Shown: piece by piece, positions 34,787 to 44,175 of the stretch | Layout of the letters: every line of letters begins with the position of its first letter | How positions within the stretch are numbered: the stretch's first letter is position 1 | Translations under genes and position numbers: made by a program | The notes under the pieces: model-generated | The model's input: only the letters and a program-made list of their open reading frames with translations | What the model was told of the DNA's origin: nothing | Databases searched by the model: none | DNA from: Massilia sp. 9096 | GTDB taxonomy: Bacteria; Pseudomonadota; Gammaproteobacteria; Burkholderiales; Burkholderiaceae_D | Assembly (NCBI RefSeq): GCF_000745265.1 | Contig: NZ_JQNN01000001.1 | Span: forward strand, 1,798,001-1,862,000 | Reading direction: 5' to 3' | DNA length: 64,000 nucleotides

Positions 34787-35695
34787 TCAGGGCGCCAGGA
34801 CCGGATACGTAAAGGCGAGGAAATGCGCCGCGTTGAGCGCGAAGTGGGTCAGGATCGCGCCTTCGATGCGGCGCGACACGAGGTAGGCCGCCGCGTAATG
34901 CAGCCCGGCCACGCCGGCCAGCACGACCAGCGCGGCGCCGCCGGCGGCATGCGCCAGGGCGAACAGCAGCGTCGAGGCCAGCAGCGCCGCCAGGCGTCCA
35001 TGGCGCCAGCGCGACCAGCCCCGGGCCATGCGCTCGAGCAGGAAACCACGGAAGAACGCTTCCTCGGTCACGCAGGTAGACAGCAGGTTGACCGCCAGGA
35101 AGGCGGCGGAGACCGGGGTCCACTTCAGCTCCGGGCGCACGTAGCCCAGACCCCAGCCGATGCCCAGGACCACGACCAGCGTCGACAGCGTGACCGGCCA
35201 CATGCGGCGCAGCATCGTAAGCCAGTGCCGGCCGCTGCCGATGCGGCGGCAGAACACGCCCATCAGCACGATGCCGGCCGCCGTCGTGTCGAAATTGGCG
35301 TGCAGCGTGAACGGCGGCGCACCGCGCGCGACCTGGACGCTGCTGGCCAGCACGGCGTTATGAAAGCCCGGGATGCGGTGCAGCGCGAACAAGAAGGCAG
35401 CGGCGCCCGTCAACACCAGCAGCAGCGGGCGCAGCCAGGCGCCGGTGGCGCCGCGCGCCGCCCGCGCCAGCACCACGTAGACGCCGATGGCCGCGAGCGC
35501 GCGCCAGTCCAGATAGCCGCAGGCCAGTCCGGCCAGACACGCCAGCGCCAGTCCCAGGCACCATGCCGGTACGCACCTGGCGCCGCTGCGGCCGAGCGCC
35601 GGCAACGGCAGCGCCGGCGCCCACAGCGACAGCACCGCCGCGGCCAGCGGGCCGTAGCTCAGCAGGAAACCGGCATTCGCTGCAGTCGGGTCCAT
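34787..35695 (-). CDS. CPBP family intramembrane metalloprotease
   Basis: A 302-residue membrane protein with about eight hydrophobic segments. The Abi/CPBP motifs are intact: EE-x3-R in TEEAFFRGFLLERM (Glu211, Glu212, Arg216), the second motif with His249 in FALAHAAGG, and the third motif with His284 and Asn288 in LTHFALNAAHF. CPBP proteins are Rce1-like glutamate proteases; bacterial substrates are mostly unknown. The ATG at 35693-35695 follows AAGGAGAG, which fixes the start; the longer frame upstream reads through the end of the chemoreceptor gene in another frame. It is 28 bases downstream of that gene on the same strand. Confidence 0.85.
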   Translation of the reverse strand: MDPTAANAGFLLSYGPLAAAVLSLWAPALPLPALGRSGARCVPAWCLGLALACLAGLACGYLDWRALAAIGVYVVLARAARGATGAWLRPLLLVLTGAAAFLFALHRIPGFHNAVLASSVQVARGAPPFTLHANFDTTAAGIVLMGVFCRRIGSGRHWLTMLRRMWPVTLSTLVVVLGIGWGLGYVRPELKWTPVSAAFLAVNLLSTCVTEEAFFRGFLLERMARGWSRWRHGRLAALLASTLLFALAHAAGGAALVVLAGVAGLHYAAAYLVSRRIEGAILTHFALNAAHFLAFTYPVLAP

Positions 35696-35723
35696 GCGCC
35701 CTCTCCTTGGCCGGGGCGCGGCG

Positions 35724-37388
35724 TCAGAAGGCTTGCCACTCGGCGCTCGGCGCGGCGGGCGCCGCCGCCAGAGCAGCCGCAGCAGCCGCAGCCGCGGGTG
35801 CACGCACGCGCGCAGGCGCGGACGCATGCGCGGCGGCGCCCGCCTGCGCGCGCACGCGGAACGCGCCCACCGCGCGCCCGAGGCTGTCGGCTTCGTCGCG
35901 CAACGCCTGGGCCGCGCTCGCGGCTTCCTCGACCAGCGCGGCATTCTGCTGGGTCGCCTGGTCCATCTGGGCGATGGCCTGGTTGACCTGCTCGATGCCG
36001 GCGGTCTGTTCCTGGCTGGCGGCCATGATCTCGGCCATGATGCCGGTGACGCTGTTGACGCTCTGGACGATCTCGCCCATCGTCGCGCCGGCCTGGTCGA
36101 CCAGCGCCGAGCCGTGCTGCACCTTCTGCACCGAGTCTTCGATCAGGCCCTTGATCTCCTTGGCGGCGGCGGCCGAGCGCTGCGCCAGGTTGCGCACCTC
36201 GCCCGCCACCACCGCGAAGCCGCGGCCCTGCTCGCCCGCGCGCGCCGCTTCCACGGCCGCGTTCAGCGCCAGGATGTTGGTCTGGAAGGCGATGCCGTCG
36301 ATCACGCCGATGATGTCGGCGATGCGCGTCGCCGACGCGTTGATCGCGCCCATCGTGGCCACCACCTCGTTCACCACGGCGCCGCCCTTGCCCGCCACGT
36401 TCGAGGCCGACTGCGCCAGTGTGTTCGCCTGGCGTGCGTTGTCGGCGTTCTGCTTGACGGTCGAGGTCAGCTCGTCCATCGAGGACGCGGTCTGCTCCAG
36501 CGCCGCCGCCTGCTGCTCGGTACGCGACGCCAGGTCGAGGTTGCCGGCCGCGATCTCGCCGGAAGCGGTGGCGATCGTCTCGGTACCGGCGCGCACGCGC
36601 CCGACGATGCCGGCCAGGCCATCGTTCATGTGGGTCAGCGCGCGCATCAGGCGCCCGGTCTCGTCGTTGGCGGCGACCACGATGTCCTGGGTCAGGTCGC
36701 CGTCGGCCACGGCGTCGGCCACGCGCACCGCTTCCTCGAGCGGATTGACGATGCCGCGCACCAGCATCGCACCCACCACCAGCGCCAGCACCAGGCCCAG
36801 CCCCATGCCGGACAGGCACACCAGGCGCACGGTCTCGTAGGTCGACTGCGAGCGCGCGTCGGCGTCGGCCGCGTCGTCCAGCTGTTTCTGGATCAGTCCA
36901 TTGATGGCGGCGCGCACCGGCTCGAACAATGCGTTCATCGGACCGTGCACGAGCGCGGTCGCACGCGCGGTGTCGCCCTGGCGCAGCGCGTCCACGGCCG
37001 GCTGCAGCGCCTGGTCGAGGAAGGCCGTGCGCGCCTGCTCGAAGCGCTGCGCCATGGCGCGCTCGGCGTCGTCCATATCGCTGCGGCTATAGGCTTGCCA
37101 CTGAGCGCGGATCACGGCGGCGTTCTGCTCGATCTCGGCCAGCAATTTGGTGCGGCGCTCGGGCTCGGCGGTCAGGGCCTGGGCCACGGCCAGCTGGTTC
37201 AGGTTCAGCTTGCGCACGACCTGGTCGAGCTGGCCCATGGGCACCATGCCGTCGGCGTAGGTGGCGTGCATCTCGCGGTTGGCGTGGCCCAGGCTGAGCA
37301 GGCCGATCGCCGCACCGACGACCAGCTCGATGCCGAGCAGTGCGATCACGAAGATCAGGCGGGTGCGAATGGTGATGTTCTTGAACAT
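35724..37388 (-). CDS. Methyl-accepting chemotaxis protein with Tar-like ligand domain and EWQAF tail
   Basis: A 554-residue chemoreceptor. TM1 is at about residues 11-31, a four-helix-bundle ligand domain of the Tar type occupies about 32-190 ([20 protein letters not shown]), and TM2 is at about 192-214. A HAMP domain follows ([21 protein letters not shown]), then the signalling hairpin with tip sequence [20 protein letters not shown]. After an Ala-rich linker of about 35 residues the protein ends in EWQAF, close to the NWETF-type CheR/CheB tether. The ligand cannot be predicted. The start [11 protein letters not shown] is standard for the family. Confidence 0.92.
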   Translation of the reverse strand: MFKNITIRTRLIFVIALLGIELVVGAAIGLLSLGHANREMHATYADGMVPMGQLDQVVRKLNLNQLAVAQALTAEPERRTKLLAEIEQNAAVIRAQWQAYSRSDMDDAERAMAQRFEQARTAFLDQALQPAVDALRQGDTARATALVHGPMNALFEPVRAAINGLIQKQLDDAADADARSQSTYETVRLVCLSGMGLGLVLALVVGAMLVRGIVNPLEEAVRVADAVADGDLTQDIVVAANDETGRLMRALTHMNDGLAGIVGRVRAGTETIATASGEIAAGNLDLASRTEQQAAALEQTASSMDELTSTVKQNADNARQANTLAQSASNVAGKGGAVVNEVVATMGAINASATRIADIIGVIDGIAFQTNILALNAAVEAARAGEQGRGFAVVAGEVRNLAQRSAAAAKEIKGLIEDSVQKVQHGSALVDQAGATMGEIVQSVNSVTGIMAEIMAASQEQTAGIEQVNQAIAQMDQATQQNAALVEEAASAAQALRDEADSLGRAVGAFRVRAQAGAAAHASAPARVRAPAAAAAAAALAAAPAAPSAEWQAF

Positions 37389-37457
37389 GACGGTAACAGA
37401 AACAAGAGAAATGATTGAGCTGTAGAAACATCATATACCCATGCCAATAGTAGGGGA

Positions 37458-37486
37458 ACATGTTTACAATGTTTGCGCAAACATGT
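37458..37486. promoter_or_regulatory. Nested palindromes upstream of maeB
   Basis: ATGTTTGCGCAAACAT at 37469-37484 is a perfect 16-base palindrome. In addition ACATGTTT (37458-37465) and AAACATGT (37479-37486) form a second, wider dyad sharing the right arm. The region lies between the divergent chemoreceptor (start 37388) and maeB (start 37676). The GCGC core recalls LacI-type operators. Which gene it controls is not known. Confidence 0.55.
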
Positions 37487-37675
37487 CGCTGAGCAACAAC
37501 GCATGGCGGGTACCGCCGTTCATGATCGCTTTGACACGCCTTCGCCCGGAGTCTGGTACAGTGACCGACCTGTCGACCGCAAACAAGCGGCGCGCCGTTG
37601 CGTCAACCCAGCGTCAAGACGCGCTGGCCGGCGGTGCGGTGCAGCAAAGAATTCAATAAATCGCAAGGAAAACAC

Positions 37676-39883
37676 ATGAGTACCGAAAGCAATCTCAACG
37701 AGGCCAAAGATACCCAGCTGCGCGCGGACGCGCTGGAATACCACCGCAGCCCGGTGCGCGGCAAGATCGAGGTCGTCGCGACCAAGCCGCTGTCGAACCA
37801 GCGCGACCTGTCGCTGGCGTATTCGCCCGGCGTGGCCTATGCGTGCGAAGAAATCGCGGCCGACCCGGCCATGGCGGCCGAATACACTTCGCGCGGCAAC
37901 CTGGTCGCGGTGATCTCGAACGGCACCGCGGTGCTGGGCCTGGGCGACATCGGCCCGCTGGCGTCCAAGCCGGTCATGGAAGGCAAAGGCTGCCTGTTCA
38001 AGAAATTTGCCGGTGTCGACGTGTTCGACCTGGAGCTGGACGAGAAGGACCCGGACAAGCTGGTCGACGCCATCGCCATGCTCGAGCCGACCGTGGGCGG
38101 CATCAACCTCGAGGACATCAAGGCGCCGGAGTGCTTCTACATCGAGAAGAAGCTGCGCGAACGCATGAACATCCCGGTCTTCCACGACGACCAGCACGGC
38201 ACCGCGATCATCTCCAGCGCCGCCCTGATCAATGCGCTGAAGGTGGTCGGCAAGGCCATCGGCGAGGTCAAGCTGGTCTGCTCGGGCGCCGGCGCCGCGG
38301 CGATCGCCTGCCTGGACATGATGGTCAGCCTGGGCGTGCAGCAAAAGAACATCTACGTGACCGACTCCAAGGGCGTGATCTGGCAGGGCCGCGAAGCCAA
38401 CATGGAAGCCAACAAGGCGCGCTACGCGCAGGCGACCGATGCGCGCACGCTTGCCGACATCGTCAAGGATGCCGACGTGTTCCTGGGCTGCTCGACCGCC
38501 GGCGTGCTGAGCGGCGAGATGGTCAAGACCATGGCGCGCCAGCCGATCATCCTGGCGCTGGCCAATCCGGAACCGGAAATCCGTCCGGAAGTGGCCAAGG
38601 CCGCGCGCCCGGACGTGATCATCGCCACCGGCCGTTCGGATTACCCCAACCAGGTCAACAACGTCCTCTGTTTCCCGTACATCTTCCGCGGCGCGCTCGA
38701 CTGCGGCGCGACCCGCATCACCGACGAGATGAAGCTGGCCTGCGTCAGCGCGATCGCCGAACTCGCCGAAGCCGAAGCCAACGACGCCGTGGCCGCCGCC
38801 TACGCCGGCCAGGACCTGACCTTCGGTCCCGACTACATCATCCCGAAACCGTTCGATCCGCGCCTGATCGCCGCGATCGCCCCGGCGGTGGCCGCCGCCG
38901 CCGAAGCCTCGGGCGTGGCCACCCGTCCGATCGCCGACATGGACGCCTACCGCGACAAGCTGGGCGAGATGATCTATCACACCAGCTTCTTCATGCGCCC
39001 GGTGTTCGCCAAGGCCAAGGCCAATCCCAAGCGCGTGGCCTACGCCGAAGGCAGCGACGGCCGTGTGCTGCGCGCGGTGCAGACCGTGGTCGACGAGGGC
39101 CTGGGCCATCCGCTCCTGATCGGCAAGGCTCAGGAAGTCGAACAGGCGATCCGCCAGAACGGCCTGCGCCTGAAGGCCGGCAGCGACTACACCCTGGTCG
39201 ACGCCGAGAGCGATACCACGCTGCAGGGCGCGCGCATGCTCAAGTCGGGCGAAGTCGACGCCCTGATCTGCGGCATGAAGGGCAGCTACGACAGCCACCT
39301 GGTGCACGTCAAGAACGAGATCGGCACCGCCTCCGGCGAAGTACTGGCGGCGATGAACGCGCTGGTGCTCGACAAGATGACCCTGTTCATCACCGACACC
39401 TACGTCAACGACGCGCCCTCGGCCCAGGAACTGGCGACGATCACCAAGCTGGCCGCGAAAGAGATGCGCCACTTCGGCCTGGAGCCCAAGGCGGCGCTGC
39501 TGTCGCACTCGATCTTCGGCTCGTCCGAGCGTCCCTCGGCCCAGCGCATGCGCGACGCGCGCGCGCTGCTGGAAAAGGAAGCGCCGGACTTTCCGGTGAT
39601 CGGCGAAATCCACGGCGACGCCGCGCTGTCCGAAGACATCCGCCGCGTCTACCAGGGCAAGCATGCGTTCGAGTCGTTCTCGGGCAATGCCAACCTGCTG
39701 GTGATGCCGTCGCTGGACGCCGCCAACATCACCTTCAACATCCTGAAGGTCTCGTCCGGCAAGGGCGTGACGGTCGGCCCGATCCTGCTGGGCGCGGCCA
39801 AGTCGGTGCACATCCTGAGCCCGAGCGCGACCGTGCGCCGCATCGTCAACATGACGGCGCTGGCAGTGGCAGAAGTGCGATAG
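37676..39883 (+). CDS. maeB: NADP-dependent malic enzyme with phosphotransacetylase-like domain
   Basis: A 735-residue cytoplasmic enzyme, typical MaeB length. The malic domain has [16 protein letters not shown] and [19 protein letters not shown] at about residues 45-130. The NAD(P) domain has [23 protein letters not shown] and [17 protein letters not shown] motifs at about 160-220. From about residue 435 on there is a phosphotransacetylase-like domain ([18 protein letters not shown]), which in MaeB binds acetyl-CoA as a regulator and is not catalytic. It converts malate to pyruvate and CO2, giving NADPH. The ATG at 37676 follows AAGGAA; upstream frame is not family-like. The stop codon lies inside the first copy of a 23-bp repeat. 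Confidence 0.93.
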   Translation: MSTESNLNEAKDTQLRADALEYHRSPVRGKIEVVATKPLSNQRDLSLAYSPGVAYACEEIAADPAMAAEYTSRGNLVAVISNGTAVLGLGDIGPLASKPVMEGKGCLFKKFAGVDVFDLELDEKDPDKLVDAIAMLEPTVGGINLEDIKAPECFYIEKKLRERMNIPVFHDDQHGTAIISSAALINALKVVGKAIGEVKLVCSGAGAAAIACLDMMVSLGVQQKNIYVTDSKGVIWQGREANMEANKARYAQATDARTLADIVKDADVFLGCSTAGVLSGEMVKTMARQPIILALANPEPEIRPEVAKAARPDVIIATGRSDYPNQVNNVLCFPYIFRGALDCGATRITDEMKLACVSAIAELAEAEANDAVAAAYAGQDLTFGPDYIIPKPFDPRLIAAIAPAVAAAAEASGVATRPIADMDAYRDKLGEMIYHTSFFMRPVFAKAKANPKRVAYAEGSDGRVLRAVQTVVDEGLGHPLLIGKAQEVEQAIRQNGLRLKAGSDYTLVDAESDTTLQGARMLKSGEVDALICGMKGSYDSHLVHVKNEIGTASGEVLAAMNALVLDKMTLFITDTYVNDAPSAQELATITKLAAKEMRHFGLEPKAALLSHSIFGSSERPSAQRMRDARALLEKEAPDFPVIGEIHGDAALSEDIRRVYQGKHAFESFSGNANLLVMPSLDAANITFNILKVSSGKGVTVGPILLGAAKSVHILSPSATVRRIVNMTALAVAEVR

Positions 39884-39919
39884 GCACTTCTGCCAAAAGT
39901 GCGATAGGCACTTCTGCCA
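39873..39919 (+). repeat. 23-bp direct repeat, two perfect copies, spanning the maeB stop codon
   Basis: The units 39873-39895 and 39897-39919 are identical over 23 bases, with one base between. Each begins AAGTGCGATAGGCACTT, a small hairpin (AAGTGC/GCACTT). The maeB stop TAG lies in the first copy. A degenerate continuation follows to about 39940. Confidence 0.9.
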
Positions 39920-39970
39920 GAAGCGCGCCAGGTACTGCGGCAAAGGCTGCGGCAAGCGCCGCAAAAGCAA

Positions 39971-39999
39971 AAGGCACGCCCTCGGGCGTGCCTTTTTTT
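39971..39999. terminator. Intrinsic terminator between maeB and the YeiH gene
   Basis: An 11-bp perfect stem, AAGGCACGCCC (39971-39981) and GGGCGTGCCTT (39984-39994), is followed by a T-run. The A-rich left flank makes it usable on the minus strand for the convergent YeiH gene. Confidence 0.92.
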
Positions 40000-40025
40000 C
40001 GACTGCGCGAGCGTGCGGCTCGGCT

Positions 40026-41045
40026 TCACATGCCGAGCAGGCGGATCAATCCCAGGCTGATCGCACCCAGACAAACGAGCGAGGTCACCACCACGGCGGT
40101 CACCTTGGCGCCGGCGTGCAGGACGGCGCGAGCATCGACGCCCAGGCCCAGGGCCGCCATCGAGGTCACGGTCAGGATATCGGCCGCGCCGTGGGCCGGG
40201 ACCAGCAGCACGTGTGGAATCCAGTCCAGCGTGCGCAGCCACAGTAGCAGCAGGAAGCCGACGATGAACCAGGGCACCAGATGTTTCAACGACAGCCGGT
40301 GCTGCGCGCCGTCCATGCCGCCGCGCTTGAAGATCGACAGTACCAGCACCACCGGTCCGAGCATCAGCACGCGCACCAGCTTGACCAGCGTGCCGATCTG
40401 GGCGCTGGTGGCGGACACCGCGCCGGTCGCGGCCAGCACCTGCGGCACCGCATACACGGTCAGGCCGGCGAACACGCCATACTCCACCTGGCTCAGCGAC
40501 AGCACGCCCGCCAGCAGTGGCAAGCCCAGCACCACGCCGACACCGAGCACGGCGGTAAAAGCGATCGAGGCCGCCACGTCCTGGCCGTCTGCGTCGATCA
40601 CCGGCGCCACCGCCGCGATCGCCGAGTTCCCGCAGATCGAATTGCCGCAGGCGATCAAGAGCGCCATCTTGTCGGTCAAACCGAAGCTGCGCCCGATCGC
40701 ATAGCTCAGCACGATGGCGAGCGCGACCACCACGGCGATCCCGCCGATCAGGCCGGCGCCGTTTTGCAGCAGCGCGCCGGCGCTGACCGAGGCGCCCAGC
40801 AGCACCACCGCGATCTCCAGCAGCAGCTTGGCGCCGACCTGGATCCCGGCATCGAAGCGCGCCGCCAGCTCGTGGAAGGTGCGGATCGCGCTGCCCAGCA
40901 GGATCGCCAGCACCAGGCTCTCGAGCCAGGCGCGCCCGAAGAGGAGCATCTCCAGCCGCTCGAGCCCGTGCGCGGCCAGCGTCACGGCCGCGCATAGGAC
41001 CAGCCCCGGCAGACTGGCAGCGGCGCTGTTGAAAAGCTTGTTCAT
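40026..41045 (-). CDS. yeiH: YeiH family (UPF0324) putative membrane anion exporter
   Basis: A 339-residue membrane protein with about ten helices. It has the UPF0324 hallmark ACGNSICGNSAIAAVAPVI near residue 135 and LLGASVSAGALLQNGAGL before it. YeiH proteins are annotated as putative sulfate/sulfite exporters, with little direct evidence. The gene is divergent from a LysR regulator, the same arrangement as yeiH-yeiE in enteric bacteria, which supports the family call. The start ATG at 41043-41045 overlaps no neighbour; 114 bases separate it from the LysR start. Confidence 0.85.
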   Translation of the reverse strand: MNKLFNSAAASLPGLVLCAAVTLAAHGLERLEMLLFGRAWLESLVLAILLGSAIRTFHELAARFDAGIQVGAKLLLEIAVVLLGASVSAGALLQNGAGLIGGIAVVVALAIVLSYAIGRSFGLTDKMALLIACGNSICGNSAIAAVAPVIDADGQDVAASIAFTAVLGVGVVLGLPLLAGVLSLSQVEYGVFAGLTVYAVPQVLAATGAVSATSAQIGTLVKLVRVLMLGPVVLVLSIFKRGGMDGAQHRLSLKHLVPWFIVGFLLLLWLRTLDWIPHVLLVPAHGAADILTVTSMAALGLGVDARAVLHAGAKVTAVVVTSLVCLGAISLGLIRLLGM

Positions 41046-41096
41046 GTTCCGTCCGTCCTTCTTCGTGTTTTGACGGAACGATTCTGTGCCGCACCC

Positions 41097-41137
41097 ATCG
41101 TTCGGTCCATCTTATAATTTCGGATGGTTCGTTCGAT
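41097..41137. promoter_or_regulatory. Inverted repeat pair flanking a -10 box in the yeiH/LysR intergenic region
   Basis: ATCGTTCGGTCCAT (41097-41110) and ATGGTTCGTTCGAT (41124-41137) are inverted copies with four mismatches over 14 bases. Between them lies TATAAT at 41113-41118. This fits an autoregulatory LysR site covering divergent promoters. Confidence 0.55.
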
Positions 41138-41159
41138 TAACATGAACAAGGAGTGAGCG

Positions 41160-42062
41160 ATGACGCTGGAACAGCTGAGGATTTTCGTGGCAGTGGCCGA
41201 GCGCCAGCACTTGACGCGAGCCGCGGCGGCGCTGTTCCTGACGCCGTCAGCGGTCAGCGCCGCGATCCGCAATCTCGAGGAGCGCTACGACCTGGCCCTG
41301 TTCAACCGGGTCGGGCGGCGCATCGAGCTGTCGGATGCGGGCCGCATTTTCCTGCTCGAAGCCAGGCGCACGCTGGCCAGCGTCCGCACGCTTGAAAACA
41401 CGCTGGCCGAACTGGGCGGCCTGGGGCGCGGTTCGCTCGCGCTGCACGCCAGCCAGACCGTGTCGAGCTACTGGCTACCGCCGCTGCTGGTGCGCTTTCG
41501 CCAGGCCCACCCGGCGATCGAGCTGCGTATGGAAGTCGGGAACACCGAGCAGGTGTCGCACGCGGTGTTGAGCGGCGCCGCGGATCTCGGCTTCGTCGAG
41601 GGGGCGATCGGGGCCAGTGCGCTGGCGGTGGAGGCGGTGCAGGAAGACCGGATGGTGGTGGTGGTGGCGCCGGAGCATGCGTGGGCGGATGGGCGCGTCC
41701 TGGCGCCGGCCGACCTGCTCGGGACGCGCTGGATCCTGCGCGAAGCCGGATCGGGCACGCGCTCGGCGTTCGCGGCGGCGTTGACTGGCTTGGGGGTCGA
41801 GCCGGACGCGCTCGACGTCTCGCTCGAGCTGCCCTCGAACGAAGCGGTGCGCAGCGCGGTGATGGCCGGCCCGTTCGCGACCGCGATGTCGGCTCTGGTG
41901 GTGGCCGCGCCGCTGCGCGCCGGCATGCTGGCGCTGGCGAATGTCGCGCTGCCTTCGCGCGAGTTCAGCATGCTGCGCCACCCGGCGCGCCACCGCAGCC
42001 GCGCCGCGGCGGCGTTCGAAGCCCTCGCGCGCGCGGGTGCGCCTGCGGGTGCGGGTGCGTGA
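41160..42062 (+). CDS. LysR-family regulator divergent from yeiH (YeiE-like)
   Basis: A 300-residue LysR protein. The helix-turn-helix is MTLEQLRIFVAVAERQHLTRAAAALFLTPSAVSAAIRNLEE, and the effector domain begins near LGGLGRGSLALHASQTVSSYWLPPLL. It resembles CysB/YeiE-type regulators of sulfur-related genes and is divergent from yeiH. The start at 41160 follows AAGGAG. The last residues are an Ala/Gly-rich tail (RAGAPAGAGA). It converges with ilvD, with only 67 bases between them. Confidence 0.85.
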   Translation: MTLEQLRIFVAVAERQHLTRAAAALFLTPSAVSAAIRNLEERYDLALFNRVGRRIELSDAGRIFLLEARRTLASVRTLENTLAELGGLGRGSLALHASQTVSSYWLPPLLVRFRQAHPAIELRMEVGNTEQVSHAVLSGAADLGFVEGAIGASALAVEAVQEDRMVVVVAPEHAWADGRVLAPADLLGTRWILREAGSGTRSAFAAALTGLGVEPDALDVSLELPSNEAVRSAVMAGPFATAMSALVVAAPLRAGMLALANVALPSREFSMLRHPARHRSRAAAAFEALARAGAPAGAGA

Positions 42063-42095
42063 CGCGCGTGGGCGCCAGGACTGCGCGCTTGATTC

Positions 42096-42143
42096 AGTGC
42101 CTGAGTGAGCGCCTGAGTCAGCGCCTGACTCAGCGCTTGAGCT
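42096..42143. repeat. Four degenerate 12-bp tandem repeats with an internal palindrome at the ilvD 3' end
   Basis: Units AGTGCCTGAGTG, AGCGCCTGAGTC, AGCGCCTGACTC and AGCGCTTGAGCT run from 42096 to 42143. Units 2 and 3 create CTGAGTCAG-CGC-CTGACTCAG (42113-42133), a perfect 9-bp stem. The ilvD stop (42130-42132) and its last codons are inside the array. Confidence 0.75.
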
Positions 42144-44004
42144 GCGACAGGTCGCGCACCGCGCCGCGGTCGGCCGAGGTGGTCAGCGCGGCGTAGGCCT
42201 GCAGCGCCTGCGACACCACGCGCTGGCGCTTGGCCGGCTTCCACGCGGCCTCGCCCTTGGCTTCCATCGCCGCGCGCCGCTCGGCCATCGCGCCCGGCGC
42301 CACGCGCAGGTCGATGGTGCGGGCCGGGATGTCGATGTCGATCGTATCGCCCTCTTCCACCAGGCCGATCGCGCCGCCCTCGGCCGCTTCCGGCGAAGCG
42401 TGGCCGATCACCAGGCCCGAGGAGCCGCCCGAGAAGCGCCCATCGGTAAACAGCGCGCAGGCTTTGCCCAGGCCCTTGGACTTGATGTACGAGGTCGGGT
42501 ACAGCATTTCCTGCATGCCGGGGCCGCCTTTCGGGCCCTCGTAGCGGATGATGACGACGTCGCCGGCCGCCACCTGGTCGCCCAGGATGGCCTCGACCGC
42601 CGCGTCCTGGCTCTCGAACACGCGCGCGCGTCCCGAGAATTTCAGGATGCTCTCGTCGACGCCGGCGGTCTTGACGATGCATCCCTTCTCGGCGATGTTC
42701 CCGTACAGGACCGCCAGGCCGCCGTCCTTCGAATAGGCATGCGCCAGGTCGCGGATGCAGCCCTCGGCACGGTCGAGGTCATTGTCGTCGAACCGCTCGG
42801 CCTGAGAAAACGCCACCTGGGTCGGCACGCCGCCCGGCGCCGCGCGAAACAGCTGGGCTACCTGCGCGTCGTTGCTCACCGCGATATCGTACTTGGCGAT
42901 GGCATCGCCGAGCGTCTTGCTGTGCACGGTCGGGACCGAGGTGTCGAGCAGGCCGGCGCGCGCCAGTTCGCCCAGGATCGCCATGATGCCGCCGGCGCGG
43001 TGCACGTCTTCGATGTGGTATTTGTTGGTCATCGGCGCGACCTTGCACAGGCACGGCACGTGGCGCGAGATGCGGTCGATGTCCGCCATCGTGAATTCCA
43101 CCTCGGCTTCGTGCGCGGCGGCCAGCAGGTGCAGCACGGTGTTGGTCGAACCGCCCATCGCCACGTCCAGCGTCATCGCGTTCTCGAACGCGGTGCGGGT
43201 CGCGATCGCGCGCGGCAGCAGCGAATGATCCTCGCCTTCGTAATGGCGCTTGGCCAGGTCGACGATGAGGCGGCCGGCGCGCAGGAACAGTTCCTTGCGG
43301 TCGGCGTGGGTGGCGACGATGGTGCCGTTACCCGGCAGCGACAGGCCGAGCGCCTCGGTCAGGCAATTCATCGAGTTGGCGGTGAACATGCCCGAGCACG
43401 ACCCGCAGGTCGGACAGGCCGAGCGCTCGATCTCGGCCACGTCGGCGTCCGAGACGGTGTCGTCGCCGGCCTTGATCATGGCGTCCACCAGGTCGAGCTT
43501 GATGATCTTCTTGTCGGTGCTATTGCCCACGTTGACGGTCTTGACGACCTTGCCCGCTTCCATCGGTCCGCCCGAGACGAACACGACCGGGATGTTCAGG
43601 CGCATCGCGGCCATCAGCATGCCCGGGGTGATCTTGTCGCAATTGGAGATGCAGACCATGGCGTCGGCGCAGTGGGCGTTGACCATGTACTCGACCGAGT
43701 CGGCGATCAGGTCGCGCGACGGCAGCGAGTACAGCATGCCGCCGTGGCCCATGGCGATGCCGTCGTCGACCGCGATGGTGTTGAATTCCTTGGCGACGCC
43801 GCCGGCCGCCTCGATCTCGCGCGCGACCATCTGGCCCAGGTCCTTCAGGTGCACGTGGCCCGGCACGAACTGGGTGAAGGAATTGACCACGGCGACGATC
43901 GGCTTGTCGAAGTCGCCATCCTTCATGCCGGTGGCGCGCCATAGCGCGCGTGCGCCCGCCATGTTGCGGCCTTGGGTCGTGGTGCGGGAACGGTAGGTGG
44001 GCAT
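42130..44004 (-). CDS. ilvD: Dihydroxy-acid dehydratase
   Basis: A 624-residue enzyme of branched-chain amino acid synthesis, dehydrating 2,3-dihydroxy-isovalerate and its methylvalerate analogue. It shows [13 protein letters not shown] with one Fe-S Cys, [19 protein letters not shown] with another, and the C-terminal [21 protein letters not shown]. It is of the bacterial type with a [2Fe-2S] or [4Fe-4S] cluster. The ATG at 44002-44004 follows AGAGGAG, and [20 protein letters not shown] is the family N-terminus, so the longer upstream frame is rejected. Divergent from the NCS2 permease. Confidence 0.95.
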   Translation of the reverse strand: MPTYRSRTTTQGRNMAGARALWRATGMKDGDFDKPIVAVVNSFTQFVPGHVHLKDLGQMVAREIEAAGGVAKEFNTIAVDDGIAMGHGGMLYSLPSRDLIADSVEYMVNAHCADAMVCISNCDKITPGMLMAAMRLNIPVVFVSGGPMEAGKVVKTVNVGNSTDKKIIKLDLVDAMIKAGDDTVSDADVAEIERSACPTCGSCSGMFTANSMNCLTEALGLSLPGNGTIVATHADRKELFLRAGRLIVDLAKRHYEGEDHSLLPRAIATRTAFENAMTLDVAMGGSTNTVLHLLAAAHEAEVEFTMADIDRISRHVPCLCKVAPMTNKYHIEDVHRAGGIMAILGELARAGLLDTSVPTVHSKTLGDAIAKYDIAVSNDAQVAQLFRAAPGGVPTQVAFSQAERFDDNDLDRAEGCIRDLAHAYSKDGGLAVLYGNIAEKGCIVKTAGVDESILKFSGRARVFESQDAAVEAILGDQVAAGDVVIIRYEGPKGGPGMQEMLYPTSYIKSKGLGKACALFTDGRFSGGSSGLVIGHASPEAAEGGAIGLVEEGDTIDIDIPARTIDLRVAPGAMAERRAAMEAKGEAAWKPAKRQRVVSQALQAYAALTTSADRGAVRDLSQLKR

Positions 44005-44175
44005 GCAAGTCTCCTCTGAAGTCAACGACACGATGCCTGATGCAAGATTTACTGTCCAATCGTTTTTTCGGCTCCTGTGATTCGTTTTGGATATCAAAAC
44101 CTGTGCTTTCCACCTGGACGTAAAAGGCGCCCGCGACAGGCGCCTGTACAATCGCGATTTTCGACCGGACCGACC

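Noticed and set aside
37520..39970. An 816-codon minus-strand frame opposite maeB
   Set aside because: Shadow of maeB, with no recognisable domain.
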